Shown here: piece after piece, positions 13,140-23,507 of the stretch
How the letters are laid out: every line of letters starts with the position of its first letter
Position numbering within the stretch: position 1 is the stretch's first letter
From: Begonia masoniana
Taxonomy: Eukaryota; Streptophyta; Magnoliopsida; Cucurbitales; Begoniaceae
Assembly (NCBI GenBank): GCA_022432975.1
Contig: CM039512.1
Span: forward strand, 37,387,936-37,451,935
DNA: 64,000 nucleotides
Direction: 5' to 3'
Notes under the pieces: generated by a model
Told to the model about the DNA's origin: nothing
What the model saw: the letters and a program-made list of their open reading frames with translations, nothing else
Databases searched by the model: none
Program-made: the position numbers and the translations under genes

Positions 13140-13775
13140 ATGATGACAAGAAGTTGTGCACAAACTATGCAAAACCAATATCAAAGTGGACAAGGTGTTC
13201 CACCTCCTTCTAATTTGGTTCACAATTACAGAGAACCTACCTTTCAAGGCCAAATCAATGATTTTTCAAGCAAATTTGAAGCTTTCATGTTAAGGATGGA
13301 ATCATCATTGAGGAACTTAAGAGAGGACCATGAAAGGACCCCTTAAACTCATTTACCAAGGGGCAAACCAAGCATCCAAGGAGGAGAAATCAAAACTACC
13401 AAAATAATGATTTTGTGGAGGTAAGAGATTCTGAGGATAGGGTTTTTGATAACCCTCAAGATAGGTATGACCACAACAACCATGATGAACTAAGGTATTT
13501 AAAAATTATCATTCCACCTTTTAATGGCTCATGCAATGGAGATACCTTCTTAGATTTTGTGGACAAAGTGGAAAGGGTTTTTGCTTGCCATGACTACTCT
13601 GAGAAGGTGAAGCTTCAATTAGTATCTCTTGAGTTATGCAATTATGCTAGCCTTGGTGGGACAACATCCGAGAACAAAGGAATCTTAATGAAGAAGGATC
13701 TGTCACAACTTGGAGAGCCATGAAAGATCTCATGAGAAAGAGGTTTGTGTCGATCCATTACAAGCAAGAGCAATT
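13140..13775 (+). pseudogene. Element D gag remnant
   Basis: The ATG at 13140 starts MMTRSCAQTMQNQ. The capsid-like part includes IPPFNGSCNGDTFLD and VDKVERVFACHDYSE, which also occur in nearly the same form in element E. After the RKRFVSIHYKQE motif the sequence jumps straight to MEELGEVPK, which in E belongs to the protease-RT linker. The distal gag, zinc knuckle and protease have therefore been deleted. An in-frame stop near 13344 and frame changes add to the damage. Confidence 0.8.
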
Positions 13776-15797
13776 GGGACCAAATGGAAGAATTAGGAGA
13801 GGTTCCCAAAGCCATGAAAGTTCTCATCAATCGATTTCAAGATGTATTTCCGGAATAGTTGTCATAAGGGTTACCTCCCCTTTATGGCATAGAACATTAA
13901 ATTGATCTTCCACTGGGGGTTCTGCTTCCAAACCGCCCCGCTTATAGAATGAATCCAGAGAAGTCTAAGATATTACAAAGTCCAGCAGAAAAGTTACTTG
14001 AGAAAGGTTACATAAAGGAATCGATGAGTCCATGTGCGAATCCCACCCTTCTAGTGCCAAAGAAAGATGGATCCATGAGGATGCGTGTGGATAGTAGAGC
14101 TATCAACCAAATCACCATCAAATATTACTTCCCTATTCCAAGACTCGAGGACTTGCTTGATGAACTAAGTGGAGCATCATTCTTTTCCAAGGCGGATCTC
14201 AAGAGTGGATATTACCAAATCTTAATGAAAGAAGGTGATGAATGGAAGACGGCATTTAAAACAAAGTATGGTTTATTTGAGTGGCTAGTGATGTCATTTG
14301 GCCTCTCAAATGCTTCGAGTAGTTTCATGAGGCTTATGCATTATGTGCTCAAGGATTTCTTGGGAAATCCATAGTGGTTTACTTCGACGACATCTTAGTT
14401 TATAGCATGGCTTTCACAACACATTTAGAGCACCTTGGTATTCTTTTTGAAATACTTTGGGTTGCTAAACTTTTTGGTAATCTCAAGAAGTGTTCTTTTG
14501 CTCAAGAGATAGTCTATTTTCTTGGGTTTATTATCACCAAGGATTGCATGGAGGTGGATGAATCCAAGATAGAAGCCATTAAGGAGTGGCTGACTCCAAC
14601 AAGCATATCGGAGGTAAGGAGTTTCCATGGTCTAGTTTCTTTTTATTCAAGATTCATCAAGGATTTTAGCTCCATCATGGCCCCCATCACCGATTGCACC
14701 AAGAAAGACAAGGAATTTTTATAGACTCAAAGTTGTCAACAAAGCTTTGAGTTGATCAAGAGTAAACTTTGCCAAGCACCCGTTCTTATGCTACCAAATT
14801 TCAACAAAGTTTTTGAAGTGGAATGTGATGCATCCGGCTTAGGAATTAAAACTTTATTGATGCAAGAGGGAAAATGTAACTATCCCTTTTTCCAGCAAGA
14901 TATTGTCCAATCTGGGGATTGGGCCGTGGCCCAATATCCTCCCCTCACGGCTTTGTTTTGCGAGGACTTCTCAGTTGGTCACCCAACTTGGTACTACTCT
15001 CGCTGAAGCACTTTTAACTTCGGAGTTCTTATGAGATCCGTTGTCAATTGTGTTCCAAAACACGTCTTGCTATCTTGGGAGGGTCTCTTTACATATGTTT
15101 CATTTCCACATACTTCCCCAAGCGATGTGGGATTGTGACGACTCCCTTTTTACTACCTGTCACCTTCCGGTTCGCCCGCGCAGACGTACCGCTATTCAGG
15201 TTTCTGTTCGTATAGCCATCGTACACATACTTACACATCCGGGTCATCACAGAAAACCACTTGCTTACTTTAGAGAGAAACTTAAAGGAGCCGCACTCAA
15301 TTACTAGACCTATGACAAGGAATTTCTAGCCGTGATAAGAGCACTTGAGGTATGACAACATTATCTCCTTTCCAAAGAGTTCATCAATCACACCGACCAT
15401 CAAGCTCTTAAGCACATCAAGAGCCAAGGGAAGCTTAGTCGAAGACATGCAAAATAGTTAGAATTCTTTGAGAGGTATCCCTACATCATCAAGTACAAAA
15501 AGGGTATGAAAATTTGGTGGCTGATGCACTCTCAAGGAGATATACACTCTTAACTGAATTGAGTAGTCGATTTTTTGATTTTGAGTAGATCAAAGATGTG
15601 TATAAAGATGACCAAGATTTTTGTCAATACTATACTAAGCCAAGACAAGGCTGAATGTGACTACCACATTATGAATGGCTATCTTATCAAGGGAGGAAAA
15701 TTATGCATTCCTAAAAGTGGAATCCGAGAAGCTTCAGTGAAGGAGGTGCATGGTGGCGGCCTAGCTAGCCTTTTTGGAGAAAAGAAAATTTTAGAAG
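13776..15797 (+). pseudogene. Element D pol remnant: RT, RNase H, integrase start
   Basis: The RT starts at the linker [13 protein letters not shown] (about 13940) and includes [18 protein letters not shown] and the catalytic VYFDDIL (14377-14397). A one-base frame change lies just before the catalytic motif. RNase H begins around [10 protein letters not shown] (about 14817) and is cut at codon LMQEGK by a Cassandra solo LTR (14875-15251); it resumes as KPLAYFREKL. After RNase H the integrase zinc-binding start YHIMNGYLIKGGKLCIP (about 15660) continues to HGGGLA and then stops at a large LTR insertion at 15798. The integrase catalytic core is absent. Confidence 0.85.
14875..15251 (-). mobile_element. 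Cassandra TRIM solo LTR (377 bp), TSD GAAAA
   Basis: Plus-strand ends are TGTAACTATCCC and GGGTCATCACA, with exact duplications GAAAA at 14870-14874 and 15252-15256. The minus strand contains a 5S-rRNA-like stretch (about 14960-15065) including GAACTCCGAAGTTAAAAGTG. It has the same 377 bp length as the LTRs of the complete Cassandra at 33488-34312. It interrupts the RNase H region of element D, so it is younger than D. Confidence 0.95.
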
Positions 15798-18092
15798 TGT
15801 AACACCAAAAAATTTATCATACAAATTAATTTTAGCATATAATAATTTATGTTGGATTAATATTTGATTTTTAGTTGAGCGGATAGTATTTAGTGTAGTT
15901 AAACTAAAGTTGAAAGAAAAAGAACCAAATGGAAAAATATTTAGTTAGGGCAACCAACCCTTAATTAGAAATGGATAATGAGATTAGAAGGAGATAAGGA
16001 AGATTTCCTTCCACTAAAAAGTGGACACCTCACCCCAAGAATATTTTATTGTTATCTTTAAGTGAAAATGATTAAAAGGGTAAAAATCCTTTAGTTGCCC
16101 TAAAACCAACCTTCTCTCTCTCTCTCTCACCCAATCAGCTGAATCCCTTAGTTTTCCCCTCTTCCTGCGAAGTTTTCTTCCATTTTTCTCCTTCTCCTCT
16201 TGCGGTTTCATCTTGAAGGTAAGGGTTTTGTTTAAGTTTCTTGGATTTTAAGAGTTTATTTTCGGTGTTGTTGATTTCGGGTTTGAGAACAGGGAGTTCG
16301 ATGCACGAAATTGTTGTTTCTTTCTTCTCTTCTTTAAATTGTTGAGTTATAATCTTGGTGAGAATACATGTTCGAAGGTTTTGATTGGAAGAAATTGGTT
16401 GTTGGTTAATGTTTGAAGTTAGGGTTGAAAAATTTGAATCGGGTTTACAAGGTAGTTACGGTTTTTAAATTTCTGCCATTTATGGTTTTTGATTTTTGAT
16501 ACCATGTTAAAATAGACTTTTTAAGTGAGCTTTTGGTTTTGGAATTATTGAATTTGGATAAGTATACAATTAGTTATGGATTTTCAAAGTTTAAGCAAAA
16601 ATCTGAATTGGGTTTACATGGCAGTTGGGATTTTTGAATTTCGGCCATTTATGGTGTTTTCTTTTTGATTAATAGATTTCACTATGTTAAAATAGACTCT
16701 TTAAGTGAACTTTTGGCTTTGAAATTATTGGATTTGGATAAGTATACAATTAGTTACAAATTTTTGAAGTTGGTACAAATTATAGGTTGAAAACTAAAAA
16801 AATTTGGGCATGTCTCGATTTTGATGTTTTGGAGTTGAGCTATTGAATTTCAATTGCTAAACTGATTTGGTATTGTCATTATGCTTTGAATCATTGGATT
16901 GGATTCAAAGTTAATGTGCTTTAGGTTTTCAGGTTAGACCAAGTTAATTTCAATTGGTAAGGACTTGAGGTAAGTAAGGATTGCATGTGTTTGGCCTCTT
17001 GGCCTACATCACAAGGTGCTAGAAAGTTTATGTTGTTGATGGTTTAAATTGGAGATGTAGTTGTAGTTCATAAATATTTTATATTGTTTGATGATTGTTG
17101 ATGCTAACTTTGAGGATGTGCTTATGTAACTTTGAGGATGTATTCATATAATTTGAGGATATGCTATGTTTACATTTAGGTGTTATGGTATGATGTGTAT
17201 TGATATTGAGAATGTTTTATGTTATATGTTTTCTTATGATATTGTATTGAAGATATAAATTTCTTATGATGAAGTAGACTGGTTTATTTGATGTGATTGT
17301 GGATATTGTATTGAGGATGTGAAATGCATGGATAGGTAAAAAAAACTTGCGATTGAGAATAAGAATGTCGATATGCTCATGATTAAACGAATTACGCATG
17401 GTTCATGCATCATGTTTTAAGAAAAGAACAAAAAGGCTTTTTATGCATATGTTTTCAATTAAGAAAGAAATAAAGAATGAAACGAAACGAATGTATGCTT
17501 TGGCGGGTTTGATGGCCCTAAAGTAGACCTGATGGGTTTGATGACCCTAAGGTAGTTCTGGTGGGTTTGATGGCCCCAAAGTAGACCTGATGAGTTGGAT
17601 GACCCTAAGGTAGTTCTGGTGGGTTTGATGGCCCTTATATAGCTTTGGCAGGTTTGATGGCCCAAAAGTAGACCTAATGGGTTTGATGACCCTAAGGTAG
17701 TCTTGGTGGGTTTGATGGCCCTAATGTAACTATGGTGTCGTGTATGTTAATAAAAAAGAAAAGACTGAAAAGAAATTGAATGAGCATTTGTTATACATTA
17801 CTTGCTGAGCTTTATGCTCATTAGATGAATCTCGTGATGTAGGCGACAGGAGTACTGGTGAGGACCTTACGCACTGTCAGGATTGAGAAGGCAGTTGACG
17901 GAGCACGTCCAAGGCAGTGACTTGGGGTTGTTCAGCAATTTTGACTTGTGCGATGGTATGTGTATAGTTTGTCCCAAGTGTATGGACATGTTTTGATTTA
18001 AGTCACGTGTAGAATGAACTTATGGATTTGAATGTTTTGGTAAACCGTGTTTTAATGTATGTAAATATTTTGGATATGAAAATTAGTTGTTT
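15798..18092 (+). repeat. Large gypsy-type LTR fragment inserted in element D
   Basis: TGTAACACC begins at 15798 directly inside the D integrase frame, after AGAAG. The layout resembles the other large LTRs: a pyrimidine-rich leader near 16110, a GCCTACATCACAAGG block near 17002, and GATGTAGGCGACAGG near 17837. No proper CA-type 3' end or matching AGAAG duplication was found; the sequence passes straight into the D 3' LTR near 18092. I infer a deletion that removed the end of this LTR together with the rest of D pol. The exact right boundary is uncertain. Confidence 0.65.
17493..17726. repeat. 29 bp tandem repeat, about 8 units
   Basis: The core is GGGTTTGATGRCCCTAA with spacers alternating between GTAGACCTGAT and GTAGTTCTGGT, giving a 29 bp period and a weaker 58 bp higher-order period. 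It lies inside the LTR fragment 15798-18092. Confidence 0.85.
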
Positions 18093-18658
18093 AAACCTAG
18101 TTTGTGTTTTAGTAAGTAGCTATTTAATCACTCTTCAGACCTAATTGTTGTTAGTTGAATTTGATTAATATTATTGAAGCTTTTTGCTCTCAAACCCCGA
18201 AGCTCTCAAGCACTACGCGGCACACACACCCAAGTTGTTTGTTCTTCAAAATTATTTTCCAATCTTGTGAATTTTTTGGAAAACTCTTATTCGTGCTTCC
18301 TTCCTACTCTCTTAGTTGATAGTAGCCATCCACATAAGGCGGCAAAAACTCTTATATTCAGATTGTTGGAGCGTTCTTTATCCGAAGCAACCAAGTCTCG
18401 CTAGGTGCCCCAAATTAGTACCGATCAAACCAACATCTGTGTTCACCTCATAACTTCTTCAATTCTGCAAAATAATCTCTAAAATTTTTAGAGGTACATA
18501 TTAATTAAGGTTGTGTTTAATTTTCGTGATTTTTGGAGATCATTTAATTGTGATTATTATGCTTGGAGTTTGGTGAACCTGCGGCGATTATCATTGAAAA
18601 TCCGAGAGGGATCTAGTGCTTGTACTAAAACACAAGTTGTCATATTTGATTTGTGTCA
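18093..18658 (+). repeat. 3' LTR of element D (partial)
   Basis: The segment aligns with 12640-13070, sharing the blocks AGCTCTCAAGCAC, TCTCGCTAGGTGCCCC and TCTAAAATTTTTAGAGGT, and ends GATTTGTGTCA. Compared with the 5' LTR it carries an extra stretch of about 125 bp near 18240-18365. Its 5' end is missing at the junction with the inserted LTR fragment. Confidence 0.75.
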
Positions 18659-19229
18659 AAATAATACCCTAATCAGGTTTATGGATTTAAAACCCAAAGA
18701 GCCAACATGAAAACATTCATGTAGCAGATGATGTACTAGGATCTCCTCTGATACTTTGACATCGAGACCGTCCAATGTATTACGAGAATCAATCCTCCAT
18801 CAGAATAATAATAAAACCATGCATCAATGGTAAACGTATAAATAATACATACATACACGTAAAAATACTGACGTGCTAGCAGCTAGGCCTCGGTGAAAAA
18901 TAACCAAAATAAGATTTTAGAAAATACTAATTCCAATGAAGTGGAAGTAATATAAAAACCTATACCTTTTTTGTCGACCCGTCTTTCCAACCAGAGGCGC
19001 AACCTCTGAGACAATTCAGCAGAAGAGAATTGTCCAAACTCGACTTTCTTGACTCATCTTGCCTCCAAACTACGAATATAACTTTACACACTCCAAGGAT
19101 ACTAAAATAGCTAGATTGATCAAACGCATTCGAGGTCCATTGCTCGAATCCACTCCCAAATCAATCAGTAACTACTAAACCTTAAAACAAAGAGGAAAAC
19201 TTACAAAAATTTGAAGCTTCTACACTAGG
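18659..19229. other. Unassigned sequence between D and F, possible LTR debris
   Basis: No coding frame is recognisable. Phrases such as ACCATGCATCAATGG resemble parts of the large LTRs in minus orientation, but I could not align it to a specific one. It may be the diverged 5' part of the left LTR of F. Confidence 0.35.
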
Positions 19230-19964
19230 CTACACAATCAGAGGTCAGAACCGGCGACTTGAGCTCACTTTCCGGTTTTTGACGAAACTCGACCAAACCA
19301 CTAACCTTTCTATATAACCAATCCACACCACTCTATATAATGTTTAAACCACCAATTATCAAGAAAACATCACCAAAGAATCACCAAATTCGAAATCCCC
19401 ATTAGGGTTTCCTCAACCTCATCAAAACTCACTCAAAACACATTAAAAACACCAAGAATCACTACCTATATGTATACAACATAAAACCCACTCAAAATTA
19501 ACCTTGATCTTGAAGAACAATTGAAGAAGAAGAAGAAAACCCTCCAATTGTGGCGGAAGAATCGTAGGTGGAGAAAGGGGAGAAGACAACTACTTTGTCT
19601 TTTTACACCTTTGCCATTACAATTTAAAAACTCACTTTTTCCTCTTTTTAAAAATTTCCACTCAACTTTTAGTAATTTATAAATCAAACCCTTTTTCCCC
19701 CCATCCTATTCTCCCTTACGTGAACATCTCCTTTCCATATCCTTCTCATTCATGTTTCCTTTACTTATTTACCAAAACAACACTTCCATCAAAACCTACC
19801 TCATACTAGGGTTTTCAATCAAACTCTCATTCCATTGGTTTCTCTCTAAATTTCTATTTATAAACTTATGCTTAGTATAACTCTAGGATTAATGTTAAAC
19901 TCCCAAAACATACTCTAATTAAATTTATGGCAATCCACGTTGAGAAAATTTTCCAGGTGTTACA
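19230..19964 (-). repeat. Left (3') LTR of element F, recognisable part
   Basis: It matches 25336-26059 with few differences, sharing the block GAGCTCACTTTCC and the (GAA)n stretch near 19520. It ends CCAGGTGTTACA and is followed by CAATCCACC and TTTTGTCCTCAAAATT, the sequence that adjoins LTRs in the related full elements. The 5' part beyond 19230 could not be aligned. Confidence 0.8.
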
Positions 19965-22246
19965 ATCCACCCTCGTTAAAAAAATTTTGTCCTCAAAATT
20001 TGCGTTAGTTATTCCTCAACTTACTTACTCCAAGCTACTCTCTTAACTTTTTGGGTTGCACTGCTAAATCTCGATTACTTCTACGGCCCTACTCATTTAT
20101 CGGGTAGTGATAATTTCTTGGAGTGATAAATTCCTACATCTCTAAAGTTTTAAATTTCCTAACTATGTACTTTATAACTCAATTACTCCTACGTCCATTA
20201 ACTTTAATTTAAGCATTCATCACTATACTCTCGAACCCCTCTAACTTAATTCTCAACTCTAGCTTTTCCTCGTGTTAAGTTCATATAATTCCTCACTTTT
20301 ACCCCCGTGTCTATCAAACATGTACAAAACAACTACAACTCTCTATGCTAGCCCATTCGAGTAATCCTAAGAAATTAATGAGTACACTTCTTACCTCAGT
20401 TTTTAAATCCTCTTTATTCCACCATCTCATTTCTAACTTATCACTCCCGCCTCTTGCTTCTACTTTCCTCAAGCAATCAAGCCATTTCGTTCGAACGCCA
20501 TCCTCATACTTCAAGCTCTCAGTATTTAAATCTACCCACTATTTTCTCAAAGTACTATTTTGATTCTTATAATTCACTACACTCACTGTATCCAACTTCT
20601 ACCTCAACCATTACCAAACCCTCTCAAACTCTTAGGTCTAAACTAACTCGTTCCCACACTTCACCAACAGCCTAAATGGTGTATACGCACTTCGACTTCG
20701 ACCCCATTAATTTCGAATTGAAACTTTCATAAACTTCCTAAATTAACCTTACTTCTATTCACTTGTATGATATCCGTGTGAACTTTCTTTCCTTCTTATC
20801 TGATATTCTTTAAATTCCTCAGCTTCACACGGAGTACTAATTTCTTAATGACTAACATTCTTGTCTAACCATTCATTAAGATTAACAAATCTCCTCACTT
20901 ACCTATTTCTTATGTCCATTCAAAATTTATAATATAATCTAGCCACTCTTCTATCTTACATTGCCCAATCTCTATTTCCTTATCCATATTTTAATAATAC
21001 TACGAGTTCTAATTTATATCATATGCTTAAACTTATCCACTCTTAACTTATTGACTCTGGCCTAAGCTATTTACAACATCAGCGGTTTCGACTTTGTTAC
21101 CTATGAGTCGAACCTTTGAAACTTTCTAACATTAGCCTTATTCCTAATGCACTTGAACGTTTGTTGTGCGAGTTCTCGTTCCTCTCATTCAACAATTCCT
21201 ATATTTCCTCAAATCGTACACTACTAAATATTTAAGTTCCAGACTTCAAATTCTAACTTTCCCCTTTCTATGTAATACTACTTCTAATCTCTTTTCTAAG
21301 TTTATCAACACTTATAAAATCTACTCTATTTTATTCTTCCAACTCGAGTTCTAAATATTTTTCCAAATTTCTTTACAACAAGGCGCCCAACAACCTTCTT
21401 GTTCGCGAACTTGTTGTAGCTCACTTAATACCCTTAATCCCAATTTCCTACCTGTTACCTTTCTACAATAGGTACTCACTCTCGCTAATTAACTATTTCC
21501 TCTAACATCGCATGCTTTACTTTAAACCTCAGAACATCCTCTTAAGTCAAGAGGCTAAACTTTTCTCTAATTAGTCAAGGCATCTAAGTTTCTAAGTTGT
21601 TCTAAACCTTTATATTTTTAGCTCCATAAATCCTAAGTCAAGTAACATCAAAAGTCTGGCATGTCCACTACTTACTAACCAATCTTAATTCTCCTATACC
21701 GTGCCGGTCGTAATCTTTTCGTGCATCCACTCTCTTCCTTGATTGAGTAATCTACTAAAATGGTACCTATTCCCTAAGGATCAACCATTTTTCTAACCTG
21801 GGTATCACTTTGCATTTAACTTTGATCCTCTAATACCTCAAATTTATTAATACGAACACTCCTACGTGATTACTCAGATTCTACATTAATGACTTTGCAC
21901 CATTCCATCACATCTTCTAAAACTACTACAACCATAACTACTTCTCATACCCTCTTAATAATTTACTCAAACTGAACCCTTAAATACACGTGAATCTAAA
22001 TATCCAACATTTTGCTATCTCCTATTATCCACGTAAACGTACTAATGGCATCTCGATGGTCTAGGGTATCTCCCGATAATTTCGTTTCTAACTTCAAACT
22101 CTATTCTGGTTCATGATATCCTAGAACTCAAAGGATTCGCTAACTAATGTCCAATTCTATATATTCCAATCTTATCTCTCATAAGATGTATCTCCCTAAT
22201 GGTAACAATCCTAGGCGTACCATTCTTACAAATACACTAGGTTATT
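19965..22246. other. Internal region of F, non-coding
   Basis: About 2.3 kb of AT-rich, pyrimidine-biased plus-strand sequence. The longest frames are under 75 codons and show no pol motifs on either strand. Where A, B and C carry pol, this element has this filler. Confidence 0.6.
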
Positions 22247-22650
22247 TGTAACCACCCCTTATCCCAGCAAGATATTGTCCGCTCTGGGGATTGGGCCGTA
22301 GCCCAATATCCTCCCTTCACGGCTTTGTTTGGCGAGAACTTCCTAGAAGGTCACCCAACCTGAAATTGCTCTCGCCGAAGCACTTTTAACTTCGGAGTTC
22401 TTATGGGATCCGTTGCCAATTGTGCTCCAAAACGCGTCTTGCTATGTTGGGAGGGTCTCTTTACATATGTTTCATTTCCATATACTTCCCCAAGCGATGT
22501 GGGATTGTGATGACCCCCTCTTTACGACCCGGGATTCGCCTATACTCGAGTCCGGGATTCGCCTACACTCGGCTTAGGTCCCGAGGTTTGCCCCGCAACC
22601 CGAGGTTTGCCCCGCAGTCGTACACATACGTTCACATTCGGGTCATCACA
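22247..22650 (-). mobile_element. Cassandra TRIM solo LTR, 404 bp variant, TSD TTATT
   Basis: Ends are TGTAACCACCCC and GGGTCATCACA, flanked by exact TTATT duplications (22242-22246 and 22651-22655). The 5S-like core is on the minus strand near 22330-22440. The part near the right end is not the TTCCGGTTCGCCCGC type of the 377 bp copies. It has two near-copies of GGGATTCGCCTAYACTCG and two of CGAGGTTTGCCCCGC, a type shared with 40082-40471. Confidence 0.95.
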
Positions 22651-22748
22651 TTATTTATGTTAACGCATAGCTCCGTCAATCTAAGGTCTACCCCGCCTTG
22701 CATTTAACCCACCATATCCTTACCATCTGGCTCAATCAATGCGAGGAT

Positions 22749-23348
22749 TCAGGGTGTCGATTTGGTTGGATCTTTCTTAGCTGCAGGGCAGTCCTTGGCT
22801 ATGTGTCCGGGCTCGTTGCAATTGAAGCACCGGGTGATCCTTGGTTTTGTACAATCTCGGGAAAGATGGTCAGATTCAAAGCAGTTAAAACATTTGCCAG
22901 CATATTGTCCGGACTCTCCTGGATGAGCTTTCAAACACTCAAGACATCGTAGATACCCCCTTCTCCGCTGTTGTTGCGGCTTCTTTCCCCCTTTCTGATC
23001 ATTCAAATACTCACCCGGTCTTTTAGTTCCTTGAGACTGTGAAGAAAAATCTGCTGATTTAACACACTTCATGTCCACCTCTTCCTCTTCGATTGCCTTA
23101 TCCACTACATTAACATAGGATACGCCATTTATCCCCGATATCTTCACACCCTTGTTTCCATCCAACGTCGGAGGCTTCAACCTTCTAAATTTCGCCCCAC
23201 TAGAACTCGCTCCAAAATTTCATTGTCCTCCTTGATTGATGAGAAATACAAGTAACTCAGCCTGCCTACCAACCAATTCCATAATCTGTTTAACTAACTC
23301 TTGAAGTTCATTCCTGGGTTGCCTAGGTTGTCTTACGTTCCTCGGCAT
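22749..23348 (-). pseudogene. Element F gag remnant with double zinc knuckle
   Basis: The ATG at 23348-23346 starts MPRNVRQPRQPRNE, resembling the gag start of element C. An in-frame TGA is at 23222-23220. After RRLKPPTLDG the frame jumps to NKGVKISGING, so the central capsid region is deleted. Two CCHC boxes follow, CFNCFESDHLSRDC and CFNCNEPGHIAKDC, typical nucleic-acid-binding knuckles of gag nucleocapsid. The frame ends at 22749. No protease or RT follows on this strand. Confidence 0.82.
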
Positions 23349-23492
23349 CGTGGTTCTATTCTTGGACAGGGTTCAAACAATATAATCTTATATATAAACT
23401 AACTAAAAGTAAAATAAATACTTACAGTCGGTAAAGCACGTTGCATTGCGGCCGACATTGTCGGGTAATCCTTTGAACGACTTGACCATTTA

Positions 23493-23504
23493 GCTCTAAT
23501 ACCA
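23493..23504 (-). other. tRNA-Met-type primer-binding site of element F
   Basis: The minus strand reads TGGTATTAGAGC three bases after the LTR end, one base off the usual TGGTATCAGAGC. Confidence 0.85.
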
Positions 23505-23507
23505 ACT

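Larger units (their letters stand above)
12473..18658 (+). mobile_element. Element D: CRM/Reina-like Ty3/gypsy, heavily deleted
   Basis: Two related LTR segments (12473-13070 and about 18093-18658) frame a primer-binding site, a gag remnant and a pol remnant on the plus strand. RT-linker motifs such as [12 protein letters not shown] and the SFHGL box distinguish it from the Tekay-like A, B and C and match CRM/Reina-type chromoviruses. Most of gag, all of protease and most of integrase are missing. It is interrupted by a Cassandra solo LTR and by a large LTR fragment. The upstream start of its 5' LTR is hidden beyond the solo LTR at 9736. Confidence 0.82.
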
